DNA of 64,000 nucleotides, taken from positions 433,433 through 497,432 of the forward strand of contig MNCI01016273.1 in assembly GCA_015680685.1 (NCBI GenBank), given 5' to 3'. Positions 37,582-48,156 of the stretch are shown here, piece after piece. The translations under genes were made by a program, and so were the position numbers. Under the pieces are notes generated by a model, which ran no database searches, was not told the origin of the DNA, and worked only from the letters and a program-made list of their open reading frames with translations. Source of the stretch: Gnetum montanum (Eukaryota > Streptophyta > Gnetopsida > Gnetales > Gnetaceae). The stretch's first letter is position 1. Every line of letters begins with the position of its first letter.

Positions 37582-40500
37582 TCATAAGTCTTCTTCGCCT
37601 GCATCATCTTCACTCGTACCATTGCCTTCCACATTGTTTCCTTCTGCGTTTCCTTCCTCTGCATTTCCCTCTTCTGCCTCTTCATTTCCATCCTCTACGA
37701 GCCCAGCATCTTCATCATGAATCTACATTGTAAATAGTGAAGTAGTTAGCTAGAGCAACACACGAAAGCTAAAATAGAGCATAAGCCTTCGCATAGTAGA
37801 AAGTGACTAACCTGAGATGGCCCCATGTCTGCCTCGAGGGGTATGCAACCCAAACTGATCCCGAGGTAGTGCCAGACCTCCTCCTCTGTGATATCTACCC
37901 AATACCTATCACTTGGTTCAACATTTGCAATAGCTTTCTCCTTTTCAATGATCGTCCATCTTGGTGGTTCTAGAGAAAAGGAGGCAGTAGCGGTCACACC
38001 TGTGGAAAGATCCACTTCCCGTTCAAGAGATTCAGTGACCATCACCTGCTCCATGAACTTGTTGTAAGCTTTAGAAGTGCCACCAGCGTTTAGGAATGCT
38101 TCATGGGTAAACACCTTCACTGAAGCATCCCGGTATTGTTTGTGGTAGGTGGAACGTTCTAGTTCATACATATGTTTATGGTTCTTCTGGGACTGTCCCC
38201 ACTCGTAAACTCTAGCACTGTAGTCTTTCCAGTTCTAGTTCTTCTGAGCCAACTAGTCCATCTGCATTCGTTGTTCTATTATCTCCCGAGTAGCCTTGTT
38301 GTTGAGCTACATGGCTGTCCAATATCTAGCATAATCTATGATAGTCGTGCGCCAACTGCCATCATTGGTATCATGAGCCAGGAGGAGCTTGTTCCTGGAT
38401 CGGAGGTCTCCCACCTCAGCACTTAGTTCAACCTTCTCTTTCTTAGTCCTCTAGACCCATTTCCACAGGTCTTCATTGATGTGCCTACACTCCCACAAGG
38501 ATCGTGCCAAGTGTAAAGCGCATTTGCTAGCCTCATTGTATATGCGACGAGGCACCTCGGCCACTTCGGGCAAGAATGTAGGCATGGTGTCGACTTTCAA
38601 CACCTGTTTCAGGTCCCACTTGAGTCAAGAGGTTGTAACCACACAAAGAGCCCATTAGTCATATTAGTGTAGCAAAGTTAGCAACTCAAGAAGCCTAGCG
38701 TAGCTATTTTACTTATCCACTTTAGGATCGACCTATCTAAGATGGCCGATCATGTCATCGATGATCCCCTGCACGAACGTAAGCTTGTTAGGGGTCTCGG
38801 CCCATGGTTTTAGGCAAATCAAGGAAGGTCCTGTAGCATTGATAGTGGTGTCTATCATGCAACCAAATGCATCAGTAATGACCGAGATGGACTGCAATAA
38901 GACTGTAAGTAACACAAACGACAGTGTAAGGGCTCCTACCCAGTAAACCCTCGGGGGTGATAATGGGGGGATCGCCCATTAACATATTGTCGAATATATT
39001 GTCAAACTCACCAGCATCTAATTGTAGTTCCCCTCCTTTCAAGCTCAAAACTATGGTAGCACCCTTAGCATTCATCCACTCCCTTGATGTTCCAGCAAAG
39101 GGATCTCCAGCAGAAGTCCCTTCCCGGTTGATGCGGGCTTCCTCTTTATTTTCTTGGGCCTTTCCTTTTAAGGCACTAGCATCCTTCTCATCTGCAGGAG
39201 GCTCCTCTTCATCTCAAAAAATGTCCTCCTCTTTAGTAGGATGGTTTTCCTCGTTAACAGGAGCCCCTTCCTCCTTCCCTCTTGACCGGGGCCCTTTCCT
39301 CTATGATTGGGCCCCCACGTTTTTATTTTCTACCCCCATCTTAGGGGCTGACACCTCTTCATCACCTTCTTCTTCTTCTTTTTCTTCCTCTAGCAGCAAA
39401 AACATATTCGCATTATAGCTTAAACCATGTTATCTTAAAATAGGTTCTACGCTATGTTACACTGCCTAGCGTAGCACATAGTAGCAAGCATTTAATCAAA
39501 AGGTGAAGAAACAAACACAGAGAAGAGCATTTATGGATGGGAGGTTGTATCCTGCATAGCTTAAACCACAATGATGGCCCTCCTTCCTCGTCCGTAAGGG
39601 GCGGCTCCTCAGCTAGATGAGACCTCTTTCGCCATAACTTAGTGGCCATCTTCTCGATGATGAGACATTTCCCCTACGATACACTACCTGTAACAGTAGG
39701 GGGCGCCTCTCCCATGCTGTCCTGGCCATGTCAGTTTCGGGCCACCCGATCCTTAGTCGTCATGGAAAATGACTCCCCAATAGCTTCTAGGGGATCTTGA
39801 GCTCAGGTGGTCTAGAGGATTTAGCAGATCCACAGTTTGGAAATTTGGTTACGATCTTGCATAACCTAAACTCCATTCTCACAGACTACCAAGAACTCCG
39901 CGAAATTTTGCAAGTAGGTTATGTAAAATTCATGGTGCATGTTGAAATGAAACTCATGCTTGTTATGAAGCATGACCATTTCAGCTTGCAAGCCTTTGCA
40001 AAGATGCCTACTCCAATTGTAGTAGACCACCTCTTCCATGACCTTCCGCATCATCCAAGCTTACTCAATCCTAATAATCTTCTCTTGGGAAAGTAGCTTG
40101 GGAAACACATGGGCACAGAAGATGGGGTAAACATCTTTGGTGACTCTTGACTTGACCTTCTTCATGAGGATCCCCTTTCACCCTTTTGTAACCCCTAGCC
40201 ACTCCTCAATGTCCCTCTGATGGTTCGCCTCTTTGTTGGTCTTTGACCCTATGAGAAGACCATTAGTAGGGACACTAAAAAGGTCTACGAATAGTTGTTC
40301 ATTGATTTCAAGGACCACCCGCATGCCATGTATACGTGAAGGGAAGTAGTCTGCCTTTTCGAAAAAGGAGTCAACTAGGATGAGCATCTCAGCGGCAGGG
40401 ACGCTCGAATTCATGGCCAGGAACAAATCCATGAGCCCAGCATCCTGAAGGTGCTTGATCAGGGATTCTGATGCCATGTTGCATAACCAGCGTTGGCTCT

Positions 40501-42251
40501 CATCTACCTCCTCATACTTGAAGTAGATGTTGGCCCCCTGATGCCCGGAGGTGATCACCGTCACCTCCTGAGACTTCTTTCTTGCTATAGCAGTTTGCAC
40601 GAAAACACAAAAAAGCAAAAAACAAGTTAAACAAGGCATAAGCAGCAGAAAATAATAGCAACAACATTTGAACATGCAGTAATTTCCTGTTTATCTTACC
40701 AAGTCTAAACGGTGCCAGAAATGGTGGAAGATCAACCAAGACATCTTCAACGGTGATCGATTTAAAGGGTGTCCATTCCCCATCCAACCAATTGGACTCC
40801 TTGCATCTATCATAGAGCTTGGAATACCAGGTTGGGTAAGTTTTGTACTCACCCCTACATTGGCTTATCACACTTGCACACATATTCTCAGCAGAAGAAA
40901 GCTCCCGTAGTGCCATCTATGCTAAGGCCAACACATTTGTATTGTTGTGAGGCCCATTCTCGTTGATGAAAAACCTGGTAACAGAAACACACTGTTAACA
41001 TTTGCCTAGCATAGCAAACATTGCATAGCATAGTGAAACATGTCTACAAAACTCACCCACTAACACAGTAAATGGTTCCTGGTGAGTTCTGGAAACACGT
41101 TCCCATGTGATGTGCAATAAACAAAATGTTGTATGGATGATAAAAATTATACTTGGGCATCTCTTAGATCCAGGTCAAATGCCTCAAATTTCTTGGGTGC
41201 TGATTGGATCCTTCTCCTTGCCCACTGCTAATTGCTCCATCCATCAAAAATCTCAGAATACCCCAATTTTCCCTAGGCAACAAGGTTTCTGTTATGACAG
41301 TCGCTACCACCTCTGCCAAGTGTGACCAAACAATCACACTAAAGCACTGAAGGAGAAATTGCAGAGAGTCCTACGCTTCTTCCCGAAACTAGATCGCCTG
41401 CTACCCCGCACATGCATGGGGTGGAGGGACATTGGCCACTGGTTCACTTATGCAACACAAGACCCCTACGATTTCTAAGATAATCAAGATTGGCCTTAGC
41501 GCCACCTTGCACAACACAATAGCAAATGTTAACAGCATGTTTGAGTGGAGTTCAAATATAGCGTAGTAGAATTAATATTTAGCAGATAGAGTAGCACGAT
41601 TCTCTTCATGCATATAGTCTAGCAAAAAATACGAAGGCAATAGCATAGCAGAATTAGCTTAGCGTAGCAACAACAAAACTAAAGACAAATCTTTAAACAA
41701 AGAAGAATATAATACACTGTATCTGTTCAACAAATCTGTCTGATAAAGTGATTAGCATCATGCTGTGACAGAACACATGTTATGCTGTCACATCACACAC
41801 ATAGCAAAACCCTCCTGAGGATCGTACGCTATGCTATTTGCATGCCAAGTGGCTCAAATTGTCCAAGCCTCTACGACAATGATAGCCGTAACGATAGCAA
41901 TATAGGAAACATTGCATGCAACCTTAGCATAGCGTCCGTATGTCCGTCGTGGCTGAAATGGCAACAGCAATGGTGTAAGGGCCAAAATAATGACAACACA
42001 ATGATAGAAAATAGAGATCGTAAAAAAAACATTGCAGGAAAAAAAACAAGGAAAGCAGAAACAATAATAGAGGCATAAGAAAGTAGAGGAATCATAGTAG
42101 CCTACCGAGCCAATGGTGTCTCCTCTCACACCACAATGCCTACCTATGACACACGCCCTAGGGTTTCTTTCACTTTGTTGACCTTAGCGAGTGCCAGGTG
42201 TTTGCGTTCTTTCCTGGGAGCCATCATCTCGCTTGCTAACTCTTTCTTCAT
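37582..42251 (-). pseudogene. Antisense eight-exon gene inside Tat element, decayed
   Basis: Proposed exons on the minus strand: 42251-42144, 41505-41057, 40974-40700, 40584-39567, 39389-38940, 38902-38721, 38618-37812, 37722-37582. All introns have GT-AG ends (for example CTTG|GTAAGA at 40700, GTGG|GTGAGT at 41057, CAG|GTTAGT at 37812). Phase agrees at six of seven junctions; 39567/39389 is off by one. The product would be about 1140 residues. It has a basic N-terminus (MAPRKERKHLALAKVNK), a central domain (DLFLAMNSSVPAAEM, LFVDLFSVPTNGLL, VTKDVYPIFCAHVFPKL), acidic exon 5, a helical exon 7 (RNKLLLAHD, EIIEQRMQMD) and an acidic end (TSEDDAGEEDL). I count 21 premature stops, 14 of them TAG, all explicable from CAG, CAA or CGA. 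Antisense ORFs are known in some Tat elements; a spliced one with its own TATA box is my reading. Function unknown. Confidence 0.7.
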
Positions 42252-42355
42252 TGCTACATTGAATTGCCTTGCTCTCTATTGGCAGAATCGCTCTATGCTC
42301 CGAATGTAGGATCTACGCTGTTACGACAAAAATGATGAGTTTACTAGGGGTTAAC

Positions 42356-42367
42356 CCCTATTTATAG
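42356..42367 (-). promoter_or_regulatory. TATA box of the antisense gene
   Basis: Minus-strand CTATAAATAGGG lies about 105 bases before the proposed start codon at 42251. A start site near 42330 would give a leader of about 80 bases. Confidence 0.6.
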
Positions 42368-42425
42368 CCACAATGATGAAAAGGAAACTTGTCATTCTCT
42401 CTTCCCGATTAATGTGGGGTGTTCC

Positions 42426-42464
42426 GTATAGCGTAGCATGCCTGCCATAGCGTAGCAGCACTAT
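42426..42464. promoter_or_regulatory. Palindromic TAGCGTAGC copies upstream of antisense TATA
   Basis: Two copies (TATAGCGTAGCATG and CATAGCGTAGCAGC) sit 60-95 bp upstream of the antisense TATA box. The same motif forms the LTR U3 clusters, suggesting shared regulation. Confidence 0.5.
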
Positions 42465-42489
42465 TCACATTAAGGCAAGTGGGCCCCAG

Positions 42490-42730
42490 CAAAAAGCCTT
42501 GACACGCTTCAAACTAGCTATTTACCTTCACAAAAATATCTCGTTAGCGGTCCACAAAGACCTTAAACTAGCACCTTCAAAATTTCACATTTTGGTGGTC
42601 TGCAACAACCTTAAACTAATAGTCCAACCTATTGGCAGTCCACAAAGACATTAAAGTAGTAGTTTTTTGCATTTTATACTAGCAGTTTTGCATTTTTACT
42701 TCCAGGTGGTCTGCCATGACCTTAAATTGG
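42490..42730 (+). repeat. Minisatellite 2, ACCTTAAACTAGCA-like unit, about six copies
   Basis: Degenerate units (GACCTTAAACTAGCA, AACCTTAAACTAATAG, GACATTAAAGTAGTAG, GACCTTAAATTGGCA) in the same orientation as minisatellites 1 and 3, at the right edge of the antisense block. Confidence 0.75.
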
Positions 42731-42875
42731 CAAATCTTAAGCTTTCTATCATACTTTCTACTTATTTCTATTGCTCACATTTCATTGCTACTTTGCAGAT
42801 TTTCACTATGCACAGTTACTACAAACAGGTATCTCTTGACTAGAATTTCATCTCATTTTGGCAGGTTAAGCGAGA

Positions 42876-44092
42876 ATGGAAATCCATCAAGATCTCTCTT
42901 CACCTTTAGCTTTAACAAGTTCACACAGAAAACTCACAAGACAACTAAACCCAGAGCTAATAGACTGGGAATCACCCATAGTTAGCACCGTAGCATCCTT
43001 AGAAGCATCCCCAGACTGGCCTGAGCATCTAGTCCAAACCCTAGATTTAGAGGTCGGGGATGTAACTGAGGACTCTCTTATTGAAACGCCTGTGACCACA
43101 TCTAGGGAGGAGATAAAAACATTGAAACTTAGTTCCCTCCTAGATTTGTAGACACATAAAGATGTAGCCAAAATTTTGCAAGATAACATTGAAGTCTTTG
43201 CGTGGTCATACAGCAACATGCCAGGTTTAGATCCGAGGCTGATACAGCACAACATCGTCTTAGGCCCGCACATGAAAGTAGTTAAGCAAAAGGCTCGCAA
43301 GGTTAAACCAGATATTGCACTGGCCGTACGGGATGACATCACCAAGCTATATCAGGCTAGTTTCATCTGGGTAGTTGATTACTCGGAATGGGTGTCTAAC
43401 ATCATTGTAGTTTCTAAGAAAACGGGAGGAATATGAATCTGTATAGACTTCCAGGATCTGAACAAGGCAACAATCAAAGACGATTTTTCACTTTTGAGTA
43501 TCGATCAACTCATTGACACTATGGCTAGTCATGCTGTGTTATCCTTTATGGATGGTTTCTTCGGCTACAACCAAATTCGCATTAACCCGGAGCATCAATT
43601 AACAACAACCTTCATGATCCCATGGGGTACCTTTTGTTACACTATGATGTCTTTTGGGCACAAAAATGCCGGAGCAACCTACCAGCAAGCCATGACTTAC
43701 ATCTTTAGTAACTACATCCTAGAAATGCTGAACGATTACATGGATGATATAGCATTCAAATCTAAAGAGGCAGCTGATCATCCCAATAATCTAGGTGTAG
43801 TTCTCAAACGTTGCGAAATGCACAACTTATGCCTTAATCCAAAAAAGTGTGTCTTCGGCGTGAGAACTGGACGCATGTCAGGGTTTGTAGTATCAAAGGC
43901 TGGAATACGAGTGGACCCTAACAAAGGCAAGGCCATTGTTAACCTGGCACCACCTACAAATCTTAAGGAATTGCGTGGGTTACAAGGTAGAGTACAGTTC
44001 ATCATAAGGTTTATAGCAAAGTTGACTGACAAGTTACACCTCATGCAACATCTACTGAAAAAAGGGATTAATTTCAAATGGACAACATAATG
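42876..44092 (+). pseudogene. Reverse transcriptase of Tat-lineage element, YMDD intact
   Basis: After an N-terminal extension (MEIHQDLSSPLALTSSHRK) the RT reads DNIEVFAWSYSNMPGLD, ARKVKPDIALAVRDDI, ICIDFQDLNKATIKDDF, LSFMDGFFGYNQIRINPE, MSFGHKNAGATYQQAM and DYMDDIAFKSK. The YMDD box is at 43737-43748 and the first catalytic aspartate (SFMDGF) is kept. Stops at 43144-43152 (TAG) and 43434-43436 (TGA, Arg position) break the frame, and two more follow at 44085-44096. Upstream, TTTTGGCAG|G at 42864 is a good splice acceptor. Ogre-type Tat elements are known to have an intron between protease and RT. Confidence 0.85.
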
Positions 44093-44099
44093 CTAACAA

Positions 44100-44900
44100 G
44101 CCTTTGATGATCTAAAGAAAGACCTTTTGTACCTCCCAACTATTTACCCACCACAGAGGGATAAGCCTTTCTTCATCTACCTTGCCACCTTGGACATGTC
44201 TATCGTGGCACTGTTATGTCAGAAATGGAATAACAGTTTTGAGATACCAGTGTACTACCTAAGTCATGCACTGATAGCGTATGTGGCAAAATACAATGAG
44301 GTAGAGAGAAACTACCTTGCCTTAGTGTTTGCATTGAAGAAGTGGAGATACTACCTGTTTTGTAGCAAGATTAACATTATTTGCAAGAGCAATATACTCT
44401 GCGCTATCACAAACAATCTATATGAAAGTAGTAGGATAGCTCAATGGAAAGCAATAACAGCGAAATTCGATTTGCATTATGTGAGTCAATCGTCGAAGAA
44501 AGGTCAAGCTATAGTAACGCAACTTACAACCTCACCCATCGATGACCAGGCAATCATAGATCCCGAATTCCCAGACGAGCATGTTAGCACTATCAATGTC
44601 TTCCTGTCACATCTTGAACCTACTTTGCATTTTGACGGTGCCTCAATCGAGCAAGGGGGTAGTGCAGCTGCTATCATTACATTCCCCTTTGGGGAAATGC
44701 AACCTTTTTTTATCATTTTATGTTCCCTTGTACAAACAACAAGTACGAAGGGTTACTCAGGGGTCTCTTAGTAGCCCAAGCATTAAGCATACAACACCTG
44801 GAGATTCGTGGAGATTCACAACTTATTGTGAATTAAATAACCGAGGTTTACGCTTGCAAGGCTATACACTTGCAACCCTACTATGACTTAGCGAAAAGCC
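44100..44900 (+). pseudogene. RNase H plus second (archaeal-type) RNase H of Tat element
   Basis: The first RNase H runs from AFDDLKKDLLYLPTIYPP through PFFIYLATLDMSIVALLCQ, YYLSHALIAYVAKYNEVERN and FALKKWRYYL; its first catalytic residue reads T where D is usual (FIYLATLD). The second starts near 44615 with LHFDGASIEQGGSAAAI, followed by QALSIQHLEIRGDSQLIVN after a frame change near 44740. The DGAS and RGDSQL motifs are those of the extra RNase H of the Tat clade. Confidence 0.8.
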
Positions 44901-45029
44901 TACTCAAATAGTTTGCAACAATGAACGTACAACACGTGCCATGCAACGAAAACACCATAGTAGACACCTTGGCCACCCTAGCGTTAAATGTTCCACCATT
45001 TGCCAACCTTGATTACTGAGTGTGTAGAG

Positions 45030-46374
45030 CTTATCACTCAGGCAGTACATGTAGCATCTGTTAGTGCTGCAGATACCTAGGAGTGGTACACCAACATTAA
45101 AACCTACCTGCAACATGGCGAACCCCCAAGTGGATTGACTTCTACTCAGAGAGATGTGATCCACAAGTGTGCTTTGTAATACGTGCTCACGGGAGACAAA
45201 ACCCTATGCAAACGCTCCTATGACAGGATATTGCTGGCATGCGTAAATAAGGAGTAAGCACATAAGGTGATTAATGAAGTACACGAGGGACTGTGTGGTG
45301 GACACATAGCACCTATAGCCATGGCTGCAAAAATCAGGTGTCTAGGGTACTATTGGCTTCACATGGAGTGTGATTGCCTTGCCAAATTCAAGACTTGCAA
45401 TACGTGCCAAAGATACACAAATCTCATACATGTTTCACCTACAGAATTACATCCGACACAGATCACGTGGCCTTTCCAATGATGGGGACTAGACATCATA
45501 GGACCTATCACACCTAAGTCTTCCTTAGGGCATAGCTTCATCATCACTGCCACTGAGTATTTTACTAAGTGGGTAGAGGCTATCCCCCTGATGAAGACTA
45601 CATCTCAGCAAATTTTCCACTTCATCTTGGACAACATCGTGACAAGGTTTGGGCTTCCCATGACTATTGTGATTGACAATGGGCCATAGTTTAGTAGTGC
45701 AGAAACCTGAACCTTTTGCAGCAATCTTGGCATCAGACAATCATTCTCCTCGCCATATTACCCGTAGGCAAACGGACAAGCAAAGGCTACAAACAAGTTC
45801 ATAATCAGCTTGTTGAAGAAAATGCTTAACAACAACAAGAGATGATGGCATGAGCAAATCGTCTAAGTATTGTGGGCTTACAGAATGACATGCAGGACTA
45901 CAATAGGTAAGATACCTTATAGTCATGTTTATGGATCTGAAGCGGTGTTACCTCTTGAGTTGCAAGTGTCATCACTCTGGATGATCCTATCGAATGTCGT
46001 GAGCAAAGCCCAGAACAATGAGTCCTTAGATGATCCTATCAAATGTCGTGAGCGAAGCCTAGAATAATGAGTTGAGGATCATCGACCTCGACTCAATAGA
46101 GGAGGAGTGTGCATAGACACTAGGTCACATAAAGCATTATCAAAATAAGAAGCGGCGGAAACATCATGCAAATCCGCATCAATGGCCAATACAGAAGGGA
46201 GACCTCATTCTCAAGGCTATCCGTGAGCATATGAACATATTCTCAACAAACTAGGAAGGTCCATACATGGTCACAAAAGCCTTTGGGAATGGGGCCTTCA
46301 AGCTAGCAGACATGGATAGCAACGAGTTTGCAAATCTAGTGAATCACTCATATCTTAAGCCGTACTACATCTGA
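45030..46374 (+). pseudogene. Integrase of Tat-lineage element, catalytic Glu replaced by Lys
   Basis: The zinc domain reads VHEGLCGGHIAP, then CNTCQRYTN (HHCC kept). The core has GLDIIGPITPKSSLGHSFI (first Asp) and IVIDNGP (second Asp). The third catalytic position in ANGQAKATNK is Lys, AAG at 45783-45785, where plant Ty3 integrases have Glu. The tail reads LWAYRMTCRTTIGKIPYS and ends NLVNHSYLKPYYI with TGA at 46372. A 49 bp duplication at 45980-46077 shifts the frame. It would insert element cDNA into nuclear DNA; this copy could not. Confidence 0.85.
45980..46077 (+). repeat. 49 bp tandem duplication in Tat integrase
   Basis: GATGATCCTATCRAATGTCG begins at 45980 and 46029. The 49 bp period is not a multiple of three, so it breaks the frame. 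Confidence 0.85.
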
Positions 46375-46395
46375 TGCATAAAGAAGACAAGCAGA

Positions 46396-46785
46396 TGTCT
46401 GCTATGACATAAAACTGGCAAAGCTCATCTGCTATAACTATAAACTGGCATAGACAGTCCGCTACGACTATAAACTAGCATAGATAGTCTGCTATGACTA
46501 TAAACTCGCATAGACAGTCTGCTACGACTATAAACTAGCATAGATAGTCCGCTATGACTATAAACTAGCATAGACCGTCCACCGAGATGCTAAACTGGCA
46601 CAAGTGATCTGTTGGGACCTTAAACTAGCTTATCCACTGTTCGCTATGACAATAAACTAGCATAGCAGTTCGCTAGGACTCTAAACTAGCACGGCAGTCT
46701 GCTAGGACCTTAAACAAGTGCACCATAGTCTGCTGAGACATTAAACTAGCACATCATGGTCTACCAGGACCTTAAAATAGGTTTG
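46396..46785 (+). repeat. Minisatellite 3, ACTATAAACTAGCATAGA unit, about thirteen copies
   Basis: Units near 30 bp (GTCYGCTAYGACTATAAACT, then AGCATAGACA) start 20 bp after the integrase stop. They share the TAAACTAGCA core with minisatellites 1 and 2, in the same orientation. Confidence 0.9.
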
Positions 46786-46859
46786 CGGCATGTCCCCAGC
46801 ATGCATCATGACTCATCAAACAAGTGATCATGCACAGTGCCAACACGAGGTGGGACGTT

Positions 46860-47800
46860 GCAGTTTTAGAATGCAGTTCATGACACCAAGAAAACACCAT
46901 CTAGAATATATGCAACGCCACTACTCCTGGCATCTTGTTGATCCTTCGAAGATGTCTTTTGAAATTCTGCTAACCCTTTGGAGCTACTGCCACCATAGCT
47001 CATAACCCTAGCAATAGCTTTCCTAGTCAATGCTTGCTGCTGGAGTCCTAACGGTATTGTGGCCCAGCCACAGTGTTGCTGTCCTCCAACCCCCGCCATC
47101 GCTAGAGCCCAAAAGATGTTTAGCTACTGGGTAGCCCATCTCATAGCTGAACTGCATAATTTTTTCCTTTGGCGGGGATTCCTGAGCATCTGCATTCACA
47201 GTAACTCCTAGCCTCCTCAGTGCCAGCTCCTCCACACTAATGCTGCCAAGGCCACTACTGGCCTTCCAAGTTTGGACGTCGCATGACTTAGCAACAATGT
47301 CCAAAGCTCCAAAAGCATCCACAGCAAGCAAGACCTTTGCCTTTGTTTTGCATGATGGTTTTTTCTCTTGGTTTTCTTTCTATTGTGTTTGCAGGGTGTG
47401 TACCAGAGGGGCGTCAGTCAAAGGTGCGTTGTGCCATGGCAGTAGGACACTACATCGTTACAAGGTGGTCATCTTGATTAGCTTGGCTACTTTGGAGTGC
47501 ACATCCTATCCTCCCCCTTAAACCCCTTTACCTTATTCCTTACACTCACAATCCACTCTCTCACCTCTTTTACAAGCTTTTCCTGATACCTATAAAGTCC
47601 TCCCATATGCTCAACTGCAAAGTCCATGACACACGTAACATAGCTCACTGCATGGGAAACATCAGTAGGTAGGTTAGAGCCCCATGTGGATGTAACACAA
47701 CTCATCCAGGGAAAAAAACACCTATCCTGCAACAACAAGGTTATTTGAAAATGTAAATGGCAAAATAGCAAAAGCAAAAGCATAAAAGAACAAAAGCTCG
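46860..47800 (-). pseudogene. Second antisense block of Tat element, unrecognised
   Basis: Minus-strand frames 47726-47490 (MSCVTSTWGSNLPTDVSHAV, then VKEVREWIVSVRNKVKGF), 47331-47023 (LAVDAFGALDIVAKSCDV, SSGLGSISVEELALRRLGV) and 47099-46878 are codon-like and fairly free of stops. TTGTTGTTGCAG just before 47726 looks like a splice acceptor, so the first could be an exon. I do not recognise the proteins. They could be exons of a second element gene or fragments captured from a host gene. The block lies between minisatellite 3 and the polypurine tract. Confidence 0.45.
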
Positions 47801-48140
47801 CAAAAAAATATGCCTAAAAAATGGCACATAAGCTATTTCACAATCACCCTCTCTAAGCATTTCGACGAAAGGTCAAAGATCAGCAAAAGCAAATATGACC
47901 ACGCAAACAACTCCCTCACAAGCATTCCAACGAGGGATTCTGCTAAGTTTCATCTTTACCATTTTCCTGAACCTCCTTCGCCTTGCTTAACCCTTCCCTT
48001 TTCCCCACATAACCAATCCAACACTCTTAAGCACAGCTAAGTGACATCTTGACGATCACCGAAGAGCGATGTTAGTGTTTTATCTTTCATGGTGTTTTGT
48101 ATCCTTTGTCAGCATCTCTTAGGTCCATCCTCCAAACGTC
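47801..48140. other. Region before Tat polypurine tract, nothing firm
   Basis: Short open frames on both strands, such as 47810-48040 on the plus strand, have no recognisable features. This may be the 5' part of the antisense block. Confidence 0.3.
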
Positions 48141-48156
48141 AACAAAGAGGGGCCAA
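48141..48156 (+). promoter_or_regulatory. Polypurine tract of Tat-lineage element
   Basis: AACAAAGAGGGGCCAA ends where the 3' LTR starts (TGAAGCACCC at 48157). It is the expected primer for plus-strand DNA synthesis. Confidence 0.8.

Noticed and set aside
38957-39418. 153-codon plus-strand, serine-rich open frame
   Set aside because: It is the complement of acidic exon 5 of the antisense gene. Glu/Lys-rich coding gives Ser/Phe-rich complement.
44904-45164. Minus-strand frame opposite Tat RNase H and integrase
   Set aside because: It is the complement of the pol coding sequence and has no splice signals or continuation, unlike the antisense block between protease and RT.
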